Assembly (NCBI GenBank): GCA_002503545.1
Contig: DARY01000007.1
Coordinates: forward strand, 1-30,767
DNA: 30,767 nucleotides
Reading direction: 5' to 3'
Source: Candidatus Methanomethylophilus sp. UBA78
GTDB taxonomy: Archaea > Thermoplasmatota > Thermoplasmata > Methanomassiliicoccales > Methanomethylophilaceae
Below are positions 1 to 6,969 of this stretch, piece by piece. The first letter of the stretch is position 1; each line of letters opens with the position of its first letter. The notes under the pieces are model-generated. The model was given only the letters and a program-made list of their open reading frames with translations, had not been told where the DNA came from and did no database searches. Position numbers and translations under genes: made by a program.

Positions 1-39
1 TTCGACGACGGCCTCGTAGAGGTCTCCCTTTCCGAGTGA
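1..39 (+). CDS. rpl31e: Ribosomal protein L31e, C-terminal tail (partial)
   Basis: Only the last 12 codons and the TGA stop lie in the window. The peptide FDDGLVEVSLSE resembles the acidic C-terminal strand of archaeal L31e, a large-subunit ribosomal protein near the exit tunnel. In many archaea the L31e gene sits directly before aIF6, as here, and the stop codon overlaps the earliest possible aIF6 start. The identification rests on a short peptide plus synteny, so it is likely rather than certain. Confidence 0.7.
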   Translation, partial: FDDGLVEVSLSE

Positions 40-44
40 TACGT

Positions 45-704
45 ATGTCGATGAGGCTCACTAGGGTAGCTGGGACGTTCAACATAGGCGTCAACGCAGT
101 CGCCAACGAGAGCCTCGCGTTCATCACTCCCGACGCCGACCCCTCGTTCATCAAAGACGTGGAGGAGGTGTTGGGGGTAAAACCCTTCCAAACAACCGTT
201 TCCGGGTCCCACGTGGTGGGTTCCCTGGTCGCGATGAACTCCAACGGAGCGGTGCTCTCGGGATTGGCCGAGGCCTCCGAGATCGAGGTCATCAGGAAGC
301 ACCTGCCGGTACTGCTCCTCCCGGACCAGTACAACGCGGCGGGCAACAACATCCTCGCCAACGACCGCGGGGCCGTCATCAATCCCGAGATCGATGACAG
401 GACCGCGGAGAGGGTGGCGGAGATACTGAACGTAGAGGTAGTCAAGGGGTCGATTGCCGGCTGCAACACGGTCGGATCGGTCTGCAGATGCACCAACAGG
501 GGATGCCTCTGCAGCACGGACGCGACGGACGACGAGGTCGAGATCCTGAAAGAGGTCCTGAAGGTCGATGTGCAGAGGACCACCGTCAACCACGGTTCCA
601 AGTACATCGGCGCCGGCATCATAGCCAACTCGAGGGGAGCCCTCGTGGGCGACGAGACGACCCCCATAGAGATGGGCAGGATCGAGGACGGTCTCGCCCT
701 CTGA
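45..704 (+). CDS. eif6: Translation initiation factor 6 (aIF6)
   Basis: aIF6 binds the 50S subunit and prevents premature association with the 30S subunit. The protein is about 219 residues, usual for the family, and shows the pentein-type internal repetition: recurring blocks such as GSHVVGSLVAMNSNGAV, NNILANDRGAVINPE and AGIIANSRGALVGDETT. Three starts are possible in frame: GTG at 36, overlapping the L31e stop, and ATG at 45 or 51. The purine stretch GAGTGAT at 34-40 is well placed for ATG 45. Family alignment by eye (the IGV motif about 12 residues in) slightly favours 51. The junction with L31e indicates co-transcription. A hairpin at 736-758 follows the gene. Confidence 0.95.
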   Translation: MSMRLTRVAGTFNIGVNAVANESLAFITPDADPSFIKDVEEVLGVKPFQTTVSGSHVVGSLVAMNSNGAVLSGLAEASEIEVIRKHLPVLLLPDQYNAAGNNILANDRGAVINPEIDDRTAERVAEILNVEVVKGSIAGCNTVGSVCRCTNRGCLCSTDATDDEVEILKEVLKVDVQRTTVNHGSKYIGAGIIANSRGALVGDETTPIEMGRIEDGLAL

Positions 705-735
705 ACGCACCCCGAAACATCTTAACGAATCATCC

Positions 736-758
736 TCCGCGGTCTTTTCCGCCGCGGA
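736..758. terminator. Hairpin between convergent genes
   Basis: TCCGCGG (736-742) and CCGCGGA (752-758) form a perfect 7-bp stem around a 9-nt loop. It lies in the 69-bp gap between the converging aIF6 and beta-lactamase-fold genes, with a CTTTTCC stretch in the loop. A role in transcription ending or 3' end protection for either gene is inferred from position. Confidence 0.4.
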
Positions 759-773
759 CGGATCGGTCCGCCT

Positions 774-1436
774 TCAGCGGTCGAATATCCAGTAACCGGT
801 GAAGTCGGAGAGGTCGTCGGCCATGAGCTCGACCTCGTTCCCCACGTGGACGAAGTCGTCCCTGTTCTTCCCCTCCATGTACTGGAATATGGGGGACAGG
901 GGCAGGGTTATGCCTCCGACGCGGTAGTCCGTGGGGACCACGACCTTGGGTTCCACCATGCCCACGAACTCGTCCACCTTCTCGATGGGCAGGGTGCCGT
1001 ACTCCCCGATCGGCACGAACACGATGTCGGTGCCCCTCAGGGCCTCGACCACGCGCTCCGAGGGGATGTCCCCCAGCCCGCCGCAGAAGGCGATGCTGAG
1101 ACCGTCCATCTCGAACCGGTATATCGTGTTGGCCCCCCTCTCCGCCCCCATCTTGCCGTCGCCGAACGACGGGAGCCCCGTCACCCTGAATCCGCCGAAG
1201 TCGATCTCCCCCACCGCCTCGACGTAGTCCTTGTGGTGGCCGTATATGGCTCTGAAGGCGTTGCGGTCGTAGTTGTTGTGGGTGCACAGGACGAGGTTGG
1301 CCGACACGGCGGGCGGCCATATGCCTATCGACTTGCCGTCGTGCGGGTCTATCACCATCCTGATCCTGTCGTCGGCGAACTCGAAACACGAGTAGCCGTG
1401 CCACCTTATGAACACAGGGGGCAGATTATCGGGCAC
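774..1436 (-). CDS. Metallo-beta-lactamase-fold protein with degenerate metal site (UlaG/UPF0173-like)
   Basis: About 220 residues with the layout of the small UlaG-like beta-lactamase-fold hydrolases: an N-terminal strand IRWHGYSCFEF, a DPHDG-like segment, the GANTIYRFEMDG strand, and a late VVPTDYR segment. The metal positions are altered. The usual HxHxDH motif reads HNNYDR, the usual GDLGH segment reads GGLGD, and the late histidine segment reads PTDYR. Most zinc or iron ligands are therefore missing and it may be a non-catalytic fold. The frame stays open to 1505, but the conserved sequence begins only near GTG 1436 or GTG 1415. I use 1436. The AT-rich segment 1504-1514 could serve as promoter for this gene and for the divergent DUF373 gene. 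Confidence 0.8.
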   Translation of the reverse strand: MPDNLPPVFIRWHGYSCFEFADDRIRMVIDPHDGKSIGIWPPAVSANLVLCTHNNYDRNAFRAIYGHHKDYVEAVGEIDFGGFRVTGLPSFGDGKMGAERGANTIYRFEMDGLSIAFCGGLGDIPSERVVEALRGTDIVFVPIGEYGTLPIEKVDEFVGMVEPKVVVPTDYRVGGITLPLSPIFQYMEGKNRDDFVHVGNEVELMADDLSDFTGYWIFDR

Positions 1437-1505
1437 CGTAATTAACTGTATCGACGCACGGACCCCGGTCCCGGGCCGGGGGAATCCGCATCCGCGAACG
1501 AACAA

Positions 1506-1514
1506 TAATTATAA
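1506..1514 (+). promoter_or_regulatory. TATA-like box of the DUF373 gene
   Basis: TAATTATAA is centred 25 bp before the ATG at 1535, which places the transcription start at or next to the start codon, a leaderless arrangement. The element is nearly palindromic and could also serve the divergent minus-strand gene. Confidence 0.5.
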
Positions 1515-1534
1515 CGAAAGTTGATAGCCTCCCG

Positions 1535-2677
1535 ATGAAAAAGACCCTGATTCTGGTTGTCGACAGGGACGACGACTTCGGTGCCAAAGGCGGTGTGGAG
1601 ACGCCGGTCATAGGTATCGATGCCTGCGCCGCGGCGGCGACTGCCCTCGGCGTGGCCGATCCCGAGGACTCCGACACCAACGCCCTCTTCGCAGCCATGA
1701 ACATATACAGGGAGATGGAGAAGGACGGCGAGCCCGCAGGCTCCTTCGAGGTCGCACTCATCTGCGGAGACCAGAAGGTCGGATACAAGTCCGACGGCAA
1801 ACTGGTCGACGAGCTCGACGAGGTCCTCGAGAAGGTCGGTCCGAACAGGGCGATCCTCGTGGGAGACGGGGCGGAGGACGAGTACGTCTACCCCATAATC
1901 TCGTCCCGCGTCTCGATAGACTCGGTCAGGAAGGTCTACGTCAAGCAGTCCCCCGGGGTCGAGGGCACGTTCTACATCCTCCAGAAGATCTTCGCGGACC
2001 CGCAGAAGAGGGAGCGTTTCCTGGCCCCCATCAGCTGGATCATCATCCTGATCTCCGAGATATACATCGCGGCCGGCATACTGACGGCCGACGACATGTC
2101 GGATTTCTTCATCTCGTCCACGACGCTGTTCATCTCGCTGGCCATAGGCGTGATGCTGGTCCTGTACTCGTACAACGTGGGGGACAGGGTCCGCAGGGTC
2201 AAGGACAGATGGGTCGGGATGGCCAGAAGAGGGAGCGTCACCATCATATTCACCATCGGCGGGCTCGCCGTCATGGCCATCGGCCTGATATTCGGCTTCA
2301 TCTCCCTGTCCGATTACTACACCACCCGCACGCTGCAGAGACTGGCCCTTTTGGTCTACAACGCCCTGTGGCCCGTGCTGTTCGGTATCATCATAATCTT
2401 GGTCGGCTCCCTGCTCGACCGCTACATGAACGCCCACGTCATAAAATACCGCTTCATAACGAACTTCCTCGACGTCATCGCGGTGGGGATGCTCATCACG
2501 GGGGCCCTGGACTTCGTCAACTCGAACCTCGGCCTCGCATACACCAGCATCACCGTGATCGCGTTCGAGATCGCGGGAGGCTTCATACTCTCGGTGGCCG
2601 CCCTCGTCCTGCAGCACAGCGTCAACAAGGACATGGGCATCCGCGAGGAAGAGGAGATTGCGGATGAAGTTCTGTGA
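1535..2677 (+). CDS. DUF373 family membrane protein
   Basis: A 380-aa protein of the archaeal DUF373 family, whose function is unknown. The N-terminal cytosolic half (about 1-160) starts with TLILVVDRDDDFG, followed by GIDACAAAATALGVADPEDSDTN and a VALICGDQKVGYKSD block, all typical of the family. Hydrophobic segments from about residue 165 to 365 form roughly six transmembrane helices. The short charged tail ends in REEEEIADEVL. The ATG at 1535 is 25 bp after a TATA-like box. The end overlaps the mptE start by 14 nt, so the two are probably translated from one mRNA. The acidic cluster DRDDD suggests a metal or nucleotide site, but that is only a guess. Confidence 0.9.
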   Translation: MKKTLILVVDRDDDFGAKGGVETPVIGIDACAAAATALGVADPEDSDTNALFAAMNIYREMEKDGEPAGSFEVALICGDQKVGYKSDGKLVDELDEVLEKVGPNRAILVGDGAEDEYVYPIISSRVSIDSVRKVYVKQSPGVEGTFYILQKIFADPQKRERFLAPISWIIILISEIYIAAGILTADDMSDFFISSTTLFISLAIGVMLVLYSYNVGDRVRRVKDRWVGMARRGSVTIIFTIGGLAVMAIGLIFGFISLSDYYTTRTLQRLALLVYNALWPVLFGIIIILVGSLLDRYMNAHVIKYRFITNFLDVIAVGMLITGALDFVNSNLGLAYTSITVIAFEIAGGFILSVAALVLQHSVNKDMGIREEEEIADEVL

Positions 2678-3350
2678 CTGGGAGCCCGTCTACCTCTCCA
2701 TATGCTCCGACATGGGCTACGACCCCCTGCTCGACGACATGTCGGCCCGGACGCTCCTCGCCGTCCTCCAGAACTCCGATGTGAGGGACGACGACTCGGT
2801 GGCCCCGCTCGTGGGGCGCACGGCGACGGTCCTCGGCGCATCCCGCGGGTTGGAGGAGGACATCGCCTCCAAAGGGGTCGAGGGCACGGTCATAGCCTCC
2901 GGTTCCGCGGTGGGGAGGGCCCTCGCCGCGGGCGTCCGTCCGGACATCGTCGTCACCGACCTCGACGGGGACATACAGCCGCAGATAGACGCATGCAACG
3001 GCGGGGTCCTGACGGTCATACTGGCCCACGGGGACAACCCCGACCTCGTCAGGACCTGCGCCCCCCTGTTCAGGGGCCCCGTCGTCCCCGCCACCCAGGG
3101 GAGACCCTTCGGCATCCTCCGCAACTACGGGGGGTTCACCGACGGGGACCGTGCGGTCTGCCTCGCCGACGAGTTCGGGGCCGAGGAGATAAGGCTGCTG
3201 GGGTTCGATTTCGAGGACCCGTATCCGAAGGAGGGGAGGGACCCCGAGGTGAAGAAGCGCAAGCTGGCCTGGGCCCGCCGCATAATCTCGGACGTCCTGC
3301 GCCAATCCAACAAATCCTTTTACGTTGACGGGGTACGGGTGTCCGAATGA
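2664..3350 (+). CDS. mptE: 6-hydroxymethyl-7,8-dihydropterin pyrophosphokinase MptE
   Basis: MptE (DUF115) transfers pyrophosphate from ATP to 6-hydroxymethyl-7,8-dihydropterin in archaeal tetrahydromethanopterin synthesis. The 228-aa protein matches family length. It carries LGASRGLEEDI near residue 60, SAVGRALAAGVRPDIVVTDLDGD (about 80-105) with the acidic metal site, and the C-terminal RLLGFDFEDPYP block. ATG 2664 is preferred over the upstream TTG at 2658 because the GAGGAAGAGGAG purine run at 2645-2656 is well spaced. The start overlaps the DUF373 gene and the end overlaps the next start by 4 nt, giving a DUF373-mptE-protease operon. Confidence 0.93.
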   Translation: MKFCDWEPVYLSICSDMGYDPLLDDMSARTLLAVLQNSDVRDDDSVAPLVGRTATVLGASRGLEEDIASKGVEGTVIASGSAVGRALAAGVRPDIVVTDLDGDIQPQIDACNGGVLTVILAHGDNPDLVRTCAPLFRGPVVPATQGRPFGILRNYGGFTDGDRAVCLADEFGAEEIRLLGFDFEDPYPKEGRDPEVKKRKLAWARRIISDVLRQSNKSFYVDGVRVSE

Positions 3351-4861
3351 GCCTGACGGTCCTGATCCTCATCGTCCTTGCCGCCGTGTACGTACCGATA
3401 TGGTATTTCGCATGGAGGAGTCCGCGTGCCAAGGACTACAGGCTCGAGAAGTACGGTCCGGCGGTCAAGATCAACACCCGCATGGGGATAAAGCTGATGG
3501 ACTGCCTTTGCGTGTACCGTCGGTTCTGGAAGTTCATGGGGGCCGTCTCCCAGGTCATGGCGCTCGCGCTCATGGCCCTCATGATATACGTCGTGGTGGC
3601 GGCCGTCATAAACCTGCCCAACATGATCGGCAGCGGCGGCATGGGGGTGGAGTACATCCTCGCGGTCCCCGGACTCAACCCGCTCCTGCCGTTCTGGTAC
3701 GGTCTCGCGGCCCTCATCGTGGCCCTGGTCTGCCACGAGTTCGCCCACGGCGTGCAGGCGCGCGCCAACGGCCTGAGGGTCAGGAACACCGGTCTGCTCT
3801 ACGCGGTCGTCCCGCTCGGAGCCTTCGTCGAGCCCGAGGAGGAGGATGTCAGGAAGGCCTCCCGGAGGGCGAGGCTCGACCTCTACGCCGCCGGCATAGC
3901 GACCAACCTCGTCATAGGGGTTGCCGCGTTCCTCCTGTTCTCGACGGTGCTGCTGGGAGGGCTGTCGTCACCCTACGACAACAACGCGGCCGTGTACGGC
4001 ATCTCCGAGGATTCCCCCGCCGCGGATGCGGGGCTGCCCGTCGGTTCGATAATACTCGAGATCGAGGGTGAGGAGTTCTCCTACTACGGCACCCACGATT
4101 ACTCGTGGGACCCCGGGTCCCAGGTGACGGTCACATACGCCACCGAGGACGGCACGGGGACGGTGGACATGCGTTGGGGCGTGTACGTCTACAGGACGGT
4201 GGAGGGCGGGGCGGCCTACAGCAGTTCGCTGACGGAAGGATGCTACATAGTCTCCATCGACGGCAACAGGTTCTACACCGCGGAGGAGTTCTCCGGGTTC
4301 ATGTCCTCCACTTCGGGAGGACAGACGGTCAGCATAGCGTACGTGGATGCGGATGGGACGCAGGGCACGATGTCGGTGGTGCTGGATTCCAACGGTTCCA
4401 GGGGCTACCTCGGCGTGTACACGAACATCTCCGGCATCAGCCTCATGACGCCCTCCGACATCATGGAGTACTCGACCAATCCGCTATACGGGTACGACGA
4501 CGGCATACTGTCCGCCGGGCAGGGTCTTCTGAAGTACCTCTCCCACCCCATTTCGGGATTCGATCCCATCCCCGAGAGCATCCAGTGGTGGTACGGGGAC
4601 CAGTCCGATATGTTCTGGATCGTCGTGAGCCTCCTCTACTGGATATTCTGGATAAACATCCTGCTGGGGATATCCAACGCCCTCCCCGCATTCCCGTTCG
4701 ACGGAGGTTACATCCTGCTGGGATGGACCGACAAGGTCCTGGAGAGGATGGGGGTCAGGGATGCCGCGGAGAGGGAGAGGAGAGCGACGGAGATATCGGG
4801 CAACATATCGACGCTGATGCTCTTCTTCTATGTCCTGATCATAGTGTTCGTCATCCTGTGA
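3347..4861 (+). CDS. Site-2 protease family zinc metalloprotease (peptidase M50) with PDZ region
   Basis: A 504-aa intramembrane protease candidate. A first transmembrane helix (about 3-22) is followed by further helices. The zinc motif HEFAH is at residues 130-134 inside a hydrophobic helix, and the second metal motif NALPAFPFDGG is at 444-454, both standard for M50. Between them lies a long extracytoplasmic insert with two PDZ-like segments (about 212-262 and 285-345), each with a characteristic GSIILEIEGEEF or GCYIVSIDGNRF strand. Such enzymes cut transmembrane substrates to release regulators or remove signal peptides. The substrate here is unknown. ATG 3347 overlaps the mptE stop (ATGA), so translation is probably coupled. 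Confidence 0.93.
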   Translation: MSLTVLILIVLAAVYVPIWYFAWRSPRAKDYRLEKYGPAVKINTRMGIKLMDCLCVYRRFWKFMGAVSQVMALALMALMIYVVVAAVINLPNMIGSGGMGVEYILAVPGLNPLLPFWYGLAALIVALVCHEFAHGVQARANGLRVRNTGLLYAVVPLGAFVEPEEEDVRKASRRARLDLYAAGIATNLVIGVAAFLLFSTVLLGGLSSPYDNNAAVYGISEDSPAADAGLPVGSIILEIEGEEFSYYGTHDYSWDPGSQVTVTYATEDGTGTVDMRWGVYVYRTVEGGAAYSSSLTEGCYIVSIDGNRFYTAEEFSGFMSSTSGGQTVSIAYVDADGTQGTMSVVLDSNGSRGYLGVYTNISGISLMTPSDIMEYSTNPLYGYDDGILSAGQGLLKYLSHPISGFDPIPESIQWWYGDQSDMFWIVVSLLYWIFWINILLGISNALPAFPFDGGYILLGWTDKVLERMGVRDAAERERRATEISGNISTLMLFFYVLIIVFVIL

Positions 4862-4901
4862 GGGTTTACCGAACGGAACGCAGTGTCCATCCGGTTGTTG
4901 A

Positions 4902-5063
4902 ATAAAACCCAGTCATCACAAATCATGAAGTGTGGGTAGGGAATAGGTGACCGGAAACCCGCCCGAAGGATGTGAGATAGGATGGATGTGTCAGATTAGG
5001 TTTTCTGAACACCGGGACAGGTTTCCGGTGTGCATTCCCATCCGCACACCGAATGACTGGCAT
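4902..5063 (-). ncRNA. Candidate structured small RNA (unassigned)
   Basis: The segment folds back on itself over about 150 nt. Perfect pairings are 4909-4916 with 5053-5060 (8 bp), 4930-4934 with 5045-5049 (5 bp), 4935-4936 with 5042-5043 (2 bp), 4939-4944 with 5034-5039 (6 bp), 4950-4959 with 5020-5029 (10 bp) and 4962-4965 with 5013-5016 (4 bp). An inner hairpin pairs 4991-4995 with 5004-5008. The minus strand is favoured because a strong TATA box (TATTTAAATA, 5085-5094) would start transcription near 5063, right at the outer stem, and a GTTTTATT tract (4908-4901) follows the 3' side. It does not look like tRNA, 5S, SRP or RNase P RNA. A decayed mobile-element terminal repeat is the main alternative. 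Confidence 0.42.
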
Positions 5064-5084
5064 ATGTTAATAGGACTAGGTAGG

Positions 5085-5094
5085 TATTTAAATA
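5085..5094 (-). promoter_or_regulatory. TATA box, palindromic
   Basis: TATTTAAATA is self-complementary and therefore readable on both strands. On the minus strand it predicts transcription from about 5063, the edge of the structured element. On the plus strand it predicts a start near 5116, about 160 nt ahead of the winged-helix gene. Confidence 0.45.
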
Positions 5095-5095
5095 A

Positions 5096-5171
5096 ATTTG
5101 AACGGGAATTGGTAAAACAACACCCCTTAAACTTTATCATGTTGTTTACCATATTGTTTATCAATTCAAAT
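5096..5171. repeat. Imperfect inverted repeat in AT-rich gap
   Basis: TGGTAAAACAAC (5110-5121) pairs with GTTGTTTACCA (5141-5151) with one bulge. Outside it ATTTGAA (5096-5102) pairs with TTCAAAT (5165-5171). An alternative pairing joins GAATTG (5106-5111) with CAATTC (5162-5167). The surrounding 5061-5275 is far richer in A and T than the rest of the window and holds no convincing gene. Role unknown. Confidence 0.5.
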
Positions 5172-5245
5172 GGCCAGAGTTGTTATATTATACTTTTGTA
5201 AATATAGTTCCTTAATGTAATTAAATTTAAACGTTTTCATATAAT

Positions 5246-5253
5246 CTTATATC
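5246..5253 (+). promoter_or_regulatory. TATA-like box of winged-helix gene
   Basis: CTTATATC is centred 26 bp before the ATG at 5276, consistent with a leaderless transcript. A second candidate, ATATAATC, lies just upstream at 5240-5247. Confidence 0.5.
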
Positions 5254-5275
5254 GTGACAGAACATCGTCGCCATC

Positions 5276-5842
5276 ATGTTCAGTCCCGAGAAGGACCTAA
5301 GCAGGAAGATCGTGGAGACCTTGGGCAAGGACGGGATGTCCATAAGCTCTCTCGACAAGGAGCTTGCCAAAATAGGAATCAAGGACCACCGCCTGGTCCT
5401 GACAGGGTACCTGCGTGCGATGACCGATCTGGGTTATCTCAGGATGAGGGATGTCCCGCCCGCGAAGATCTACGTTCCGGCCAAGAGGCTGCCCGATTCC
5501 ATCTACGAGTCAGTCTCCCGGCGCTGCCGGGCCCTCTCCGGAGTGGATACGGACGAGGCGATCCTCTACGTCCTCCACCGTCTTTTCAGGCGCCCCGTCT
5601 TCGAGTCGGAGCTCAGATCCTCCGGGGTCATGAGGCCCGTGGGGGTCAGGGCGGAGGAGGAGGCCGTCCTGGAAGCCAGGAAACTGCTGCGTAAGGAGGG
5701 CAACATCGTCCCTTCGGAAAACGCATACGTCCCGGCGAGGGAGTACCGGACCGAGTACGAGGACATACTCGCGGAGATGGCGTTGGACTGCACCGAGGCC
5801 AAGCATCTGGTGGCCACCACCAAGCAGACCAAACTTTTCTGA
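5276..5842 (+). CDS. Winged-helix DNA-binding protein, unassigned
   Basis: A 188-aa basic protein without a family name I can give. The first about 65 residues look like a winged helix: SRKIVETLGKDG, SISSLDKELAKIGIK as the turn and recognition region, then LTGYLRAMTDLGYLRMRDV and a basic strand KIYVPAKRLP as wing. The second half (about 85-160) has a similar pattern, with DEAILYVLHRLFRRPVFESELRSSG and a strand NAYVPAREYR, so it may be a tandem winged-helix protein. The C-terminus is short and charged (TKQTKLF). It has its own TATA box 26 bp before ATG and is not clearly in an operon with the next gene. It is probably a transcription regulator, but the target is not visible. Confidence 0.7.
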   Translation: MFSPEKDLSRKIVETLGKDGMSISSLDKELAKIGIKDHRLVLTGYLRAMTDLGYLRMRDVPPAKIYVPAKRLPDSIYESVSRRCRALSGVDTDEAILYVLHRLFRRPVFESELRSSGVMRPVGVRAEEEAVLEARKLLRKEGNIVPSENAYVPAREYRTEYEDILAEMALDCTEAKHLVATTKQTKLF

Positions 5843-5855
5843 GGGGCGTATGAGG

Positions 5856-5863
5856 TTTTATAT
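5856..5863 (+). promoter_or_regulatory. TATA box of methanogenesis marker 2 gene
   Basis: TTTTATAT is centred about 21 bp before ATG 5881 and 27 bp before the in-frame ATG at 5887. This suggests a leaderless mRNA and makes 5887 a credible alternative start. Confidence 0.55.
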
Positions 5864-5880
5864 CGTGGATAGCAATCCAC

Positions 5881-6879
5881 ATGGTTATGTATGACCTTCA
5901 AGCCGTCATAGATGCCATAAGGTCTTTCCCAGGGGTTACCAGGAAGGGCAAGATTCATGAGGTGGTGGATCTCCTGCCCACCAACAGCTTCAAACACGTG
6001 GCGGCGGCGGAAGGAGAGGATGCGGCTGCCATCGACAACGGGGAGTTCTACACCCTTTTCGCCGCCGACGGGATAATGGAGTCATTGGTCGAATCGGACC
6101 CCTACATGGCCGGATACTTCGCCGTCCTCGTCAACGTCAACGACATCGCCGCGATGGGCGGCAGGGCCACGGCCATGGTCGACGTGATCAGCATGTCGGA
6201 CGAGGTCCTCTGCGGCAGGATGCTCAGGGGCATGGAGGAGGGCGTCAGAAGGTTCAAGGTGCCGATAGTCGGGGGGCACACGCATCCGGACTGCAAGTAC
6301 CATGCCATAGACATAGCCATCATCGGGACGGTGAGGAAGAGCGACATAATCCTCAGCAGCACCGCCGAGCCGGGGGACGACATCGTGATGGTCATGGACC
6401 TCGACGGCCACTATCCCAAGAACATACCCTATGCGTGGGAGACCACCCTCGCCAAGGACCCGAAGCTCGTGCAGAGGCAGATGGACGCGGCCGCCGTGGT
6501 CGCGGAGCAGCATCTCGTGCATGCCGGCAAGGACATGAGCAACCCCGGCTGCGTGGGAACCCTGGGCATGATGCTCGAGTCCTCCTGCATGGGGGCGACC
6601 GTGGACCTGGAGAAGATACCCGTCCCGCCGTCCGAGGCGGACGATTTCATACACTGGCTCCTGGCCTACCAGGGGTGCGGTTTCGTGTACGCCTGTCCGC
6701 CGGAGAATTCGCAGCGCGTGATAGACCTGTTCTCCAAGGTTGGCTGCGCGGGGGCCGTCGTCGGGAAGGTCGACGACTCGCTGGAACTCAAGCTCAGGTC
6801 GGGGGACAGGGAAGGCGTCCTCTTCGATTTCAAGAAGGATATCATCACGGGCTGTAGACCCAAGGCGCACAGACGCTGA
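5881..6879 (+). CDS. Methanogenesis marker protein 2 (PurM/AIR-synthase-like)
   Basis: A 332-aa member of the AIR synthase/selenophosphate synthase fold that matches methanogenesis marker protein 2, a family found in methanogens. The N-terminal domain has GVTRKGKIHEVVDLLP, then GEDAAAIDNGEFYTLFAADG, and the strongly conserved YFAVLVNVNDIAAMGG (about 78-93), which contributes to ATP and metal binding in this fold. GGHTHPD follows at about 137-143. The C-terminal domain includes SNPGCVGTLGMMLESS. Its biochemical role is not established; the fold suggests an ATP-dependent synthase or kinase, possibly in methanogenic cofactor assembly. The start is ATG 5881 or 5887 (see promoter). The gene is the clearest methanogen marker in the window. 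Confidence 0.88.
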   Translation: MVMYDLQAVIDAIRSFPGVTRKGKIHEVVDLLPTNSFKHVAAAEGEDAAAIDNGEFYTLFAADGIMESLVESDPYMAGYFAVLVNVNDIAAMGGRATAMVDVISMSDEVLCGRMLRGMEEGVRRFKVPIVGGHTHPDCKYHAIDIAIIGTVRKSDIILSSTAEPGDDIVMVMDLDGHYPKNIPYAWETTLAKDPKLVQRQMDAAAVVAEQHLVHAGKDMSNPGCVGTLGMMLESSCMGATVDLEKIPVPPSEADDFIHWLLAYQGCGFVYACPPENSQRVIDLFSKVGCAGAVVGKVDDSLELKLRSGDREGVLFDFKKDIITGCRPKAHRR

Positions 6880-6894
6880 TAAAAGGAGATCATA

Positions 6895-6915
6895 ATGTCC
6901 TTTGTTCATATCTGA
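6895..6915 (+). CDS. Six-codon ORF with strong ribosome-binding site (leader peptide or gene remnant)
   Basis: AAGGAGAT at 6882-6889 sits five bases before an ATG at 6895, which reads MSFVHI and then TGA. Such a ribosome-binding site is stronger than most in this window and lies just behind the marker 2 stop. It may be the start of a downstream operon gene now lost, or a leader peptide. The palindrome at 6922-6945 begins seven bases after the stop. Translation is not shown. Confidence 0.25.
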   Translation: MSFVHI

Positions 6916-6921
6916 ATACAA

Positions 6922-6945
6922 AAAAGAGTATTGTGATACTCTTTT
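6922..6945. promoter_or_regulatory. Perfect 24-bp palindrome overlapping ATPase promoter
   Basis: AAAAGAGTAT (6922-6931) and ATACTCTTTT (6936-6945) are exact complements around TGTG. The right arm runs into CTTTTATGG (6941-6949), a TATA-like sequence centred 25 bp before ATG 6970. A repressor bound here would block the promoter. It could instead be a hairpin with U-tract ending the transcript of the marker 2 gene, or serve both purposes. Confidence 0.55.
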
Positions 6946-6969
6946 ATGGTCTGTCGGAGATATATTTCC

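Noticed and set aside
4902..5063. The structured element as tRNA-Pyl, 5S rRNA, RNase P RNA or a C/D box RNA.
   Set aside because: No anticodon arm or T-loop sequence, no 5S core motif, too short for RNase P, and the GTGATGA and CTGA boxes present are in the wrong order for a C/D RNA.
4947..5201. An 84-codon open frame on the plus strand in the AT-rich gap.
   Set aside because: It runs through the self-complementary element and the AT-rich repeats, changes composition midway, has no ribosome-binding site or family similarity, and looks like a chance frame.
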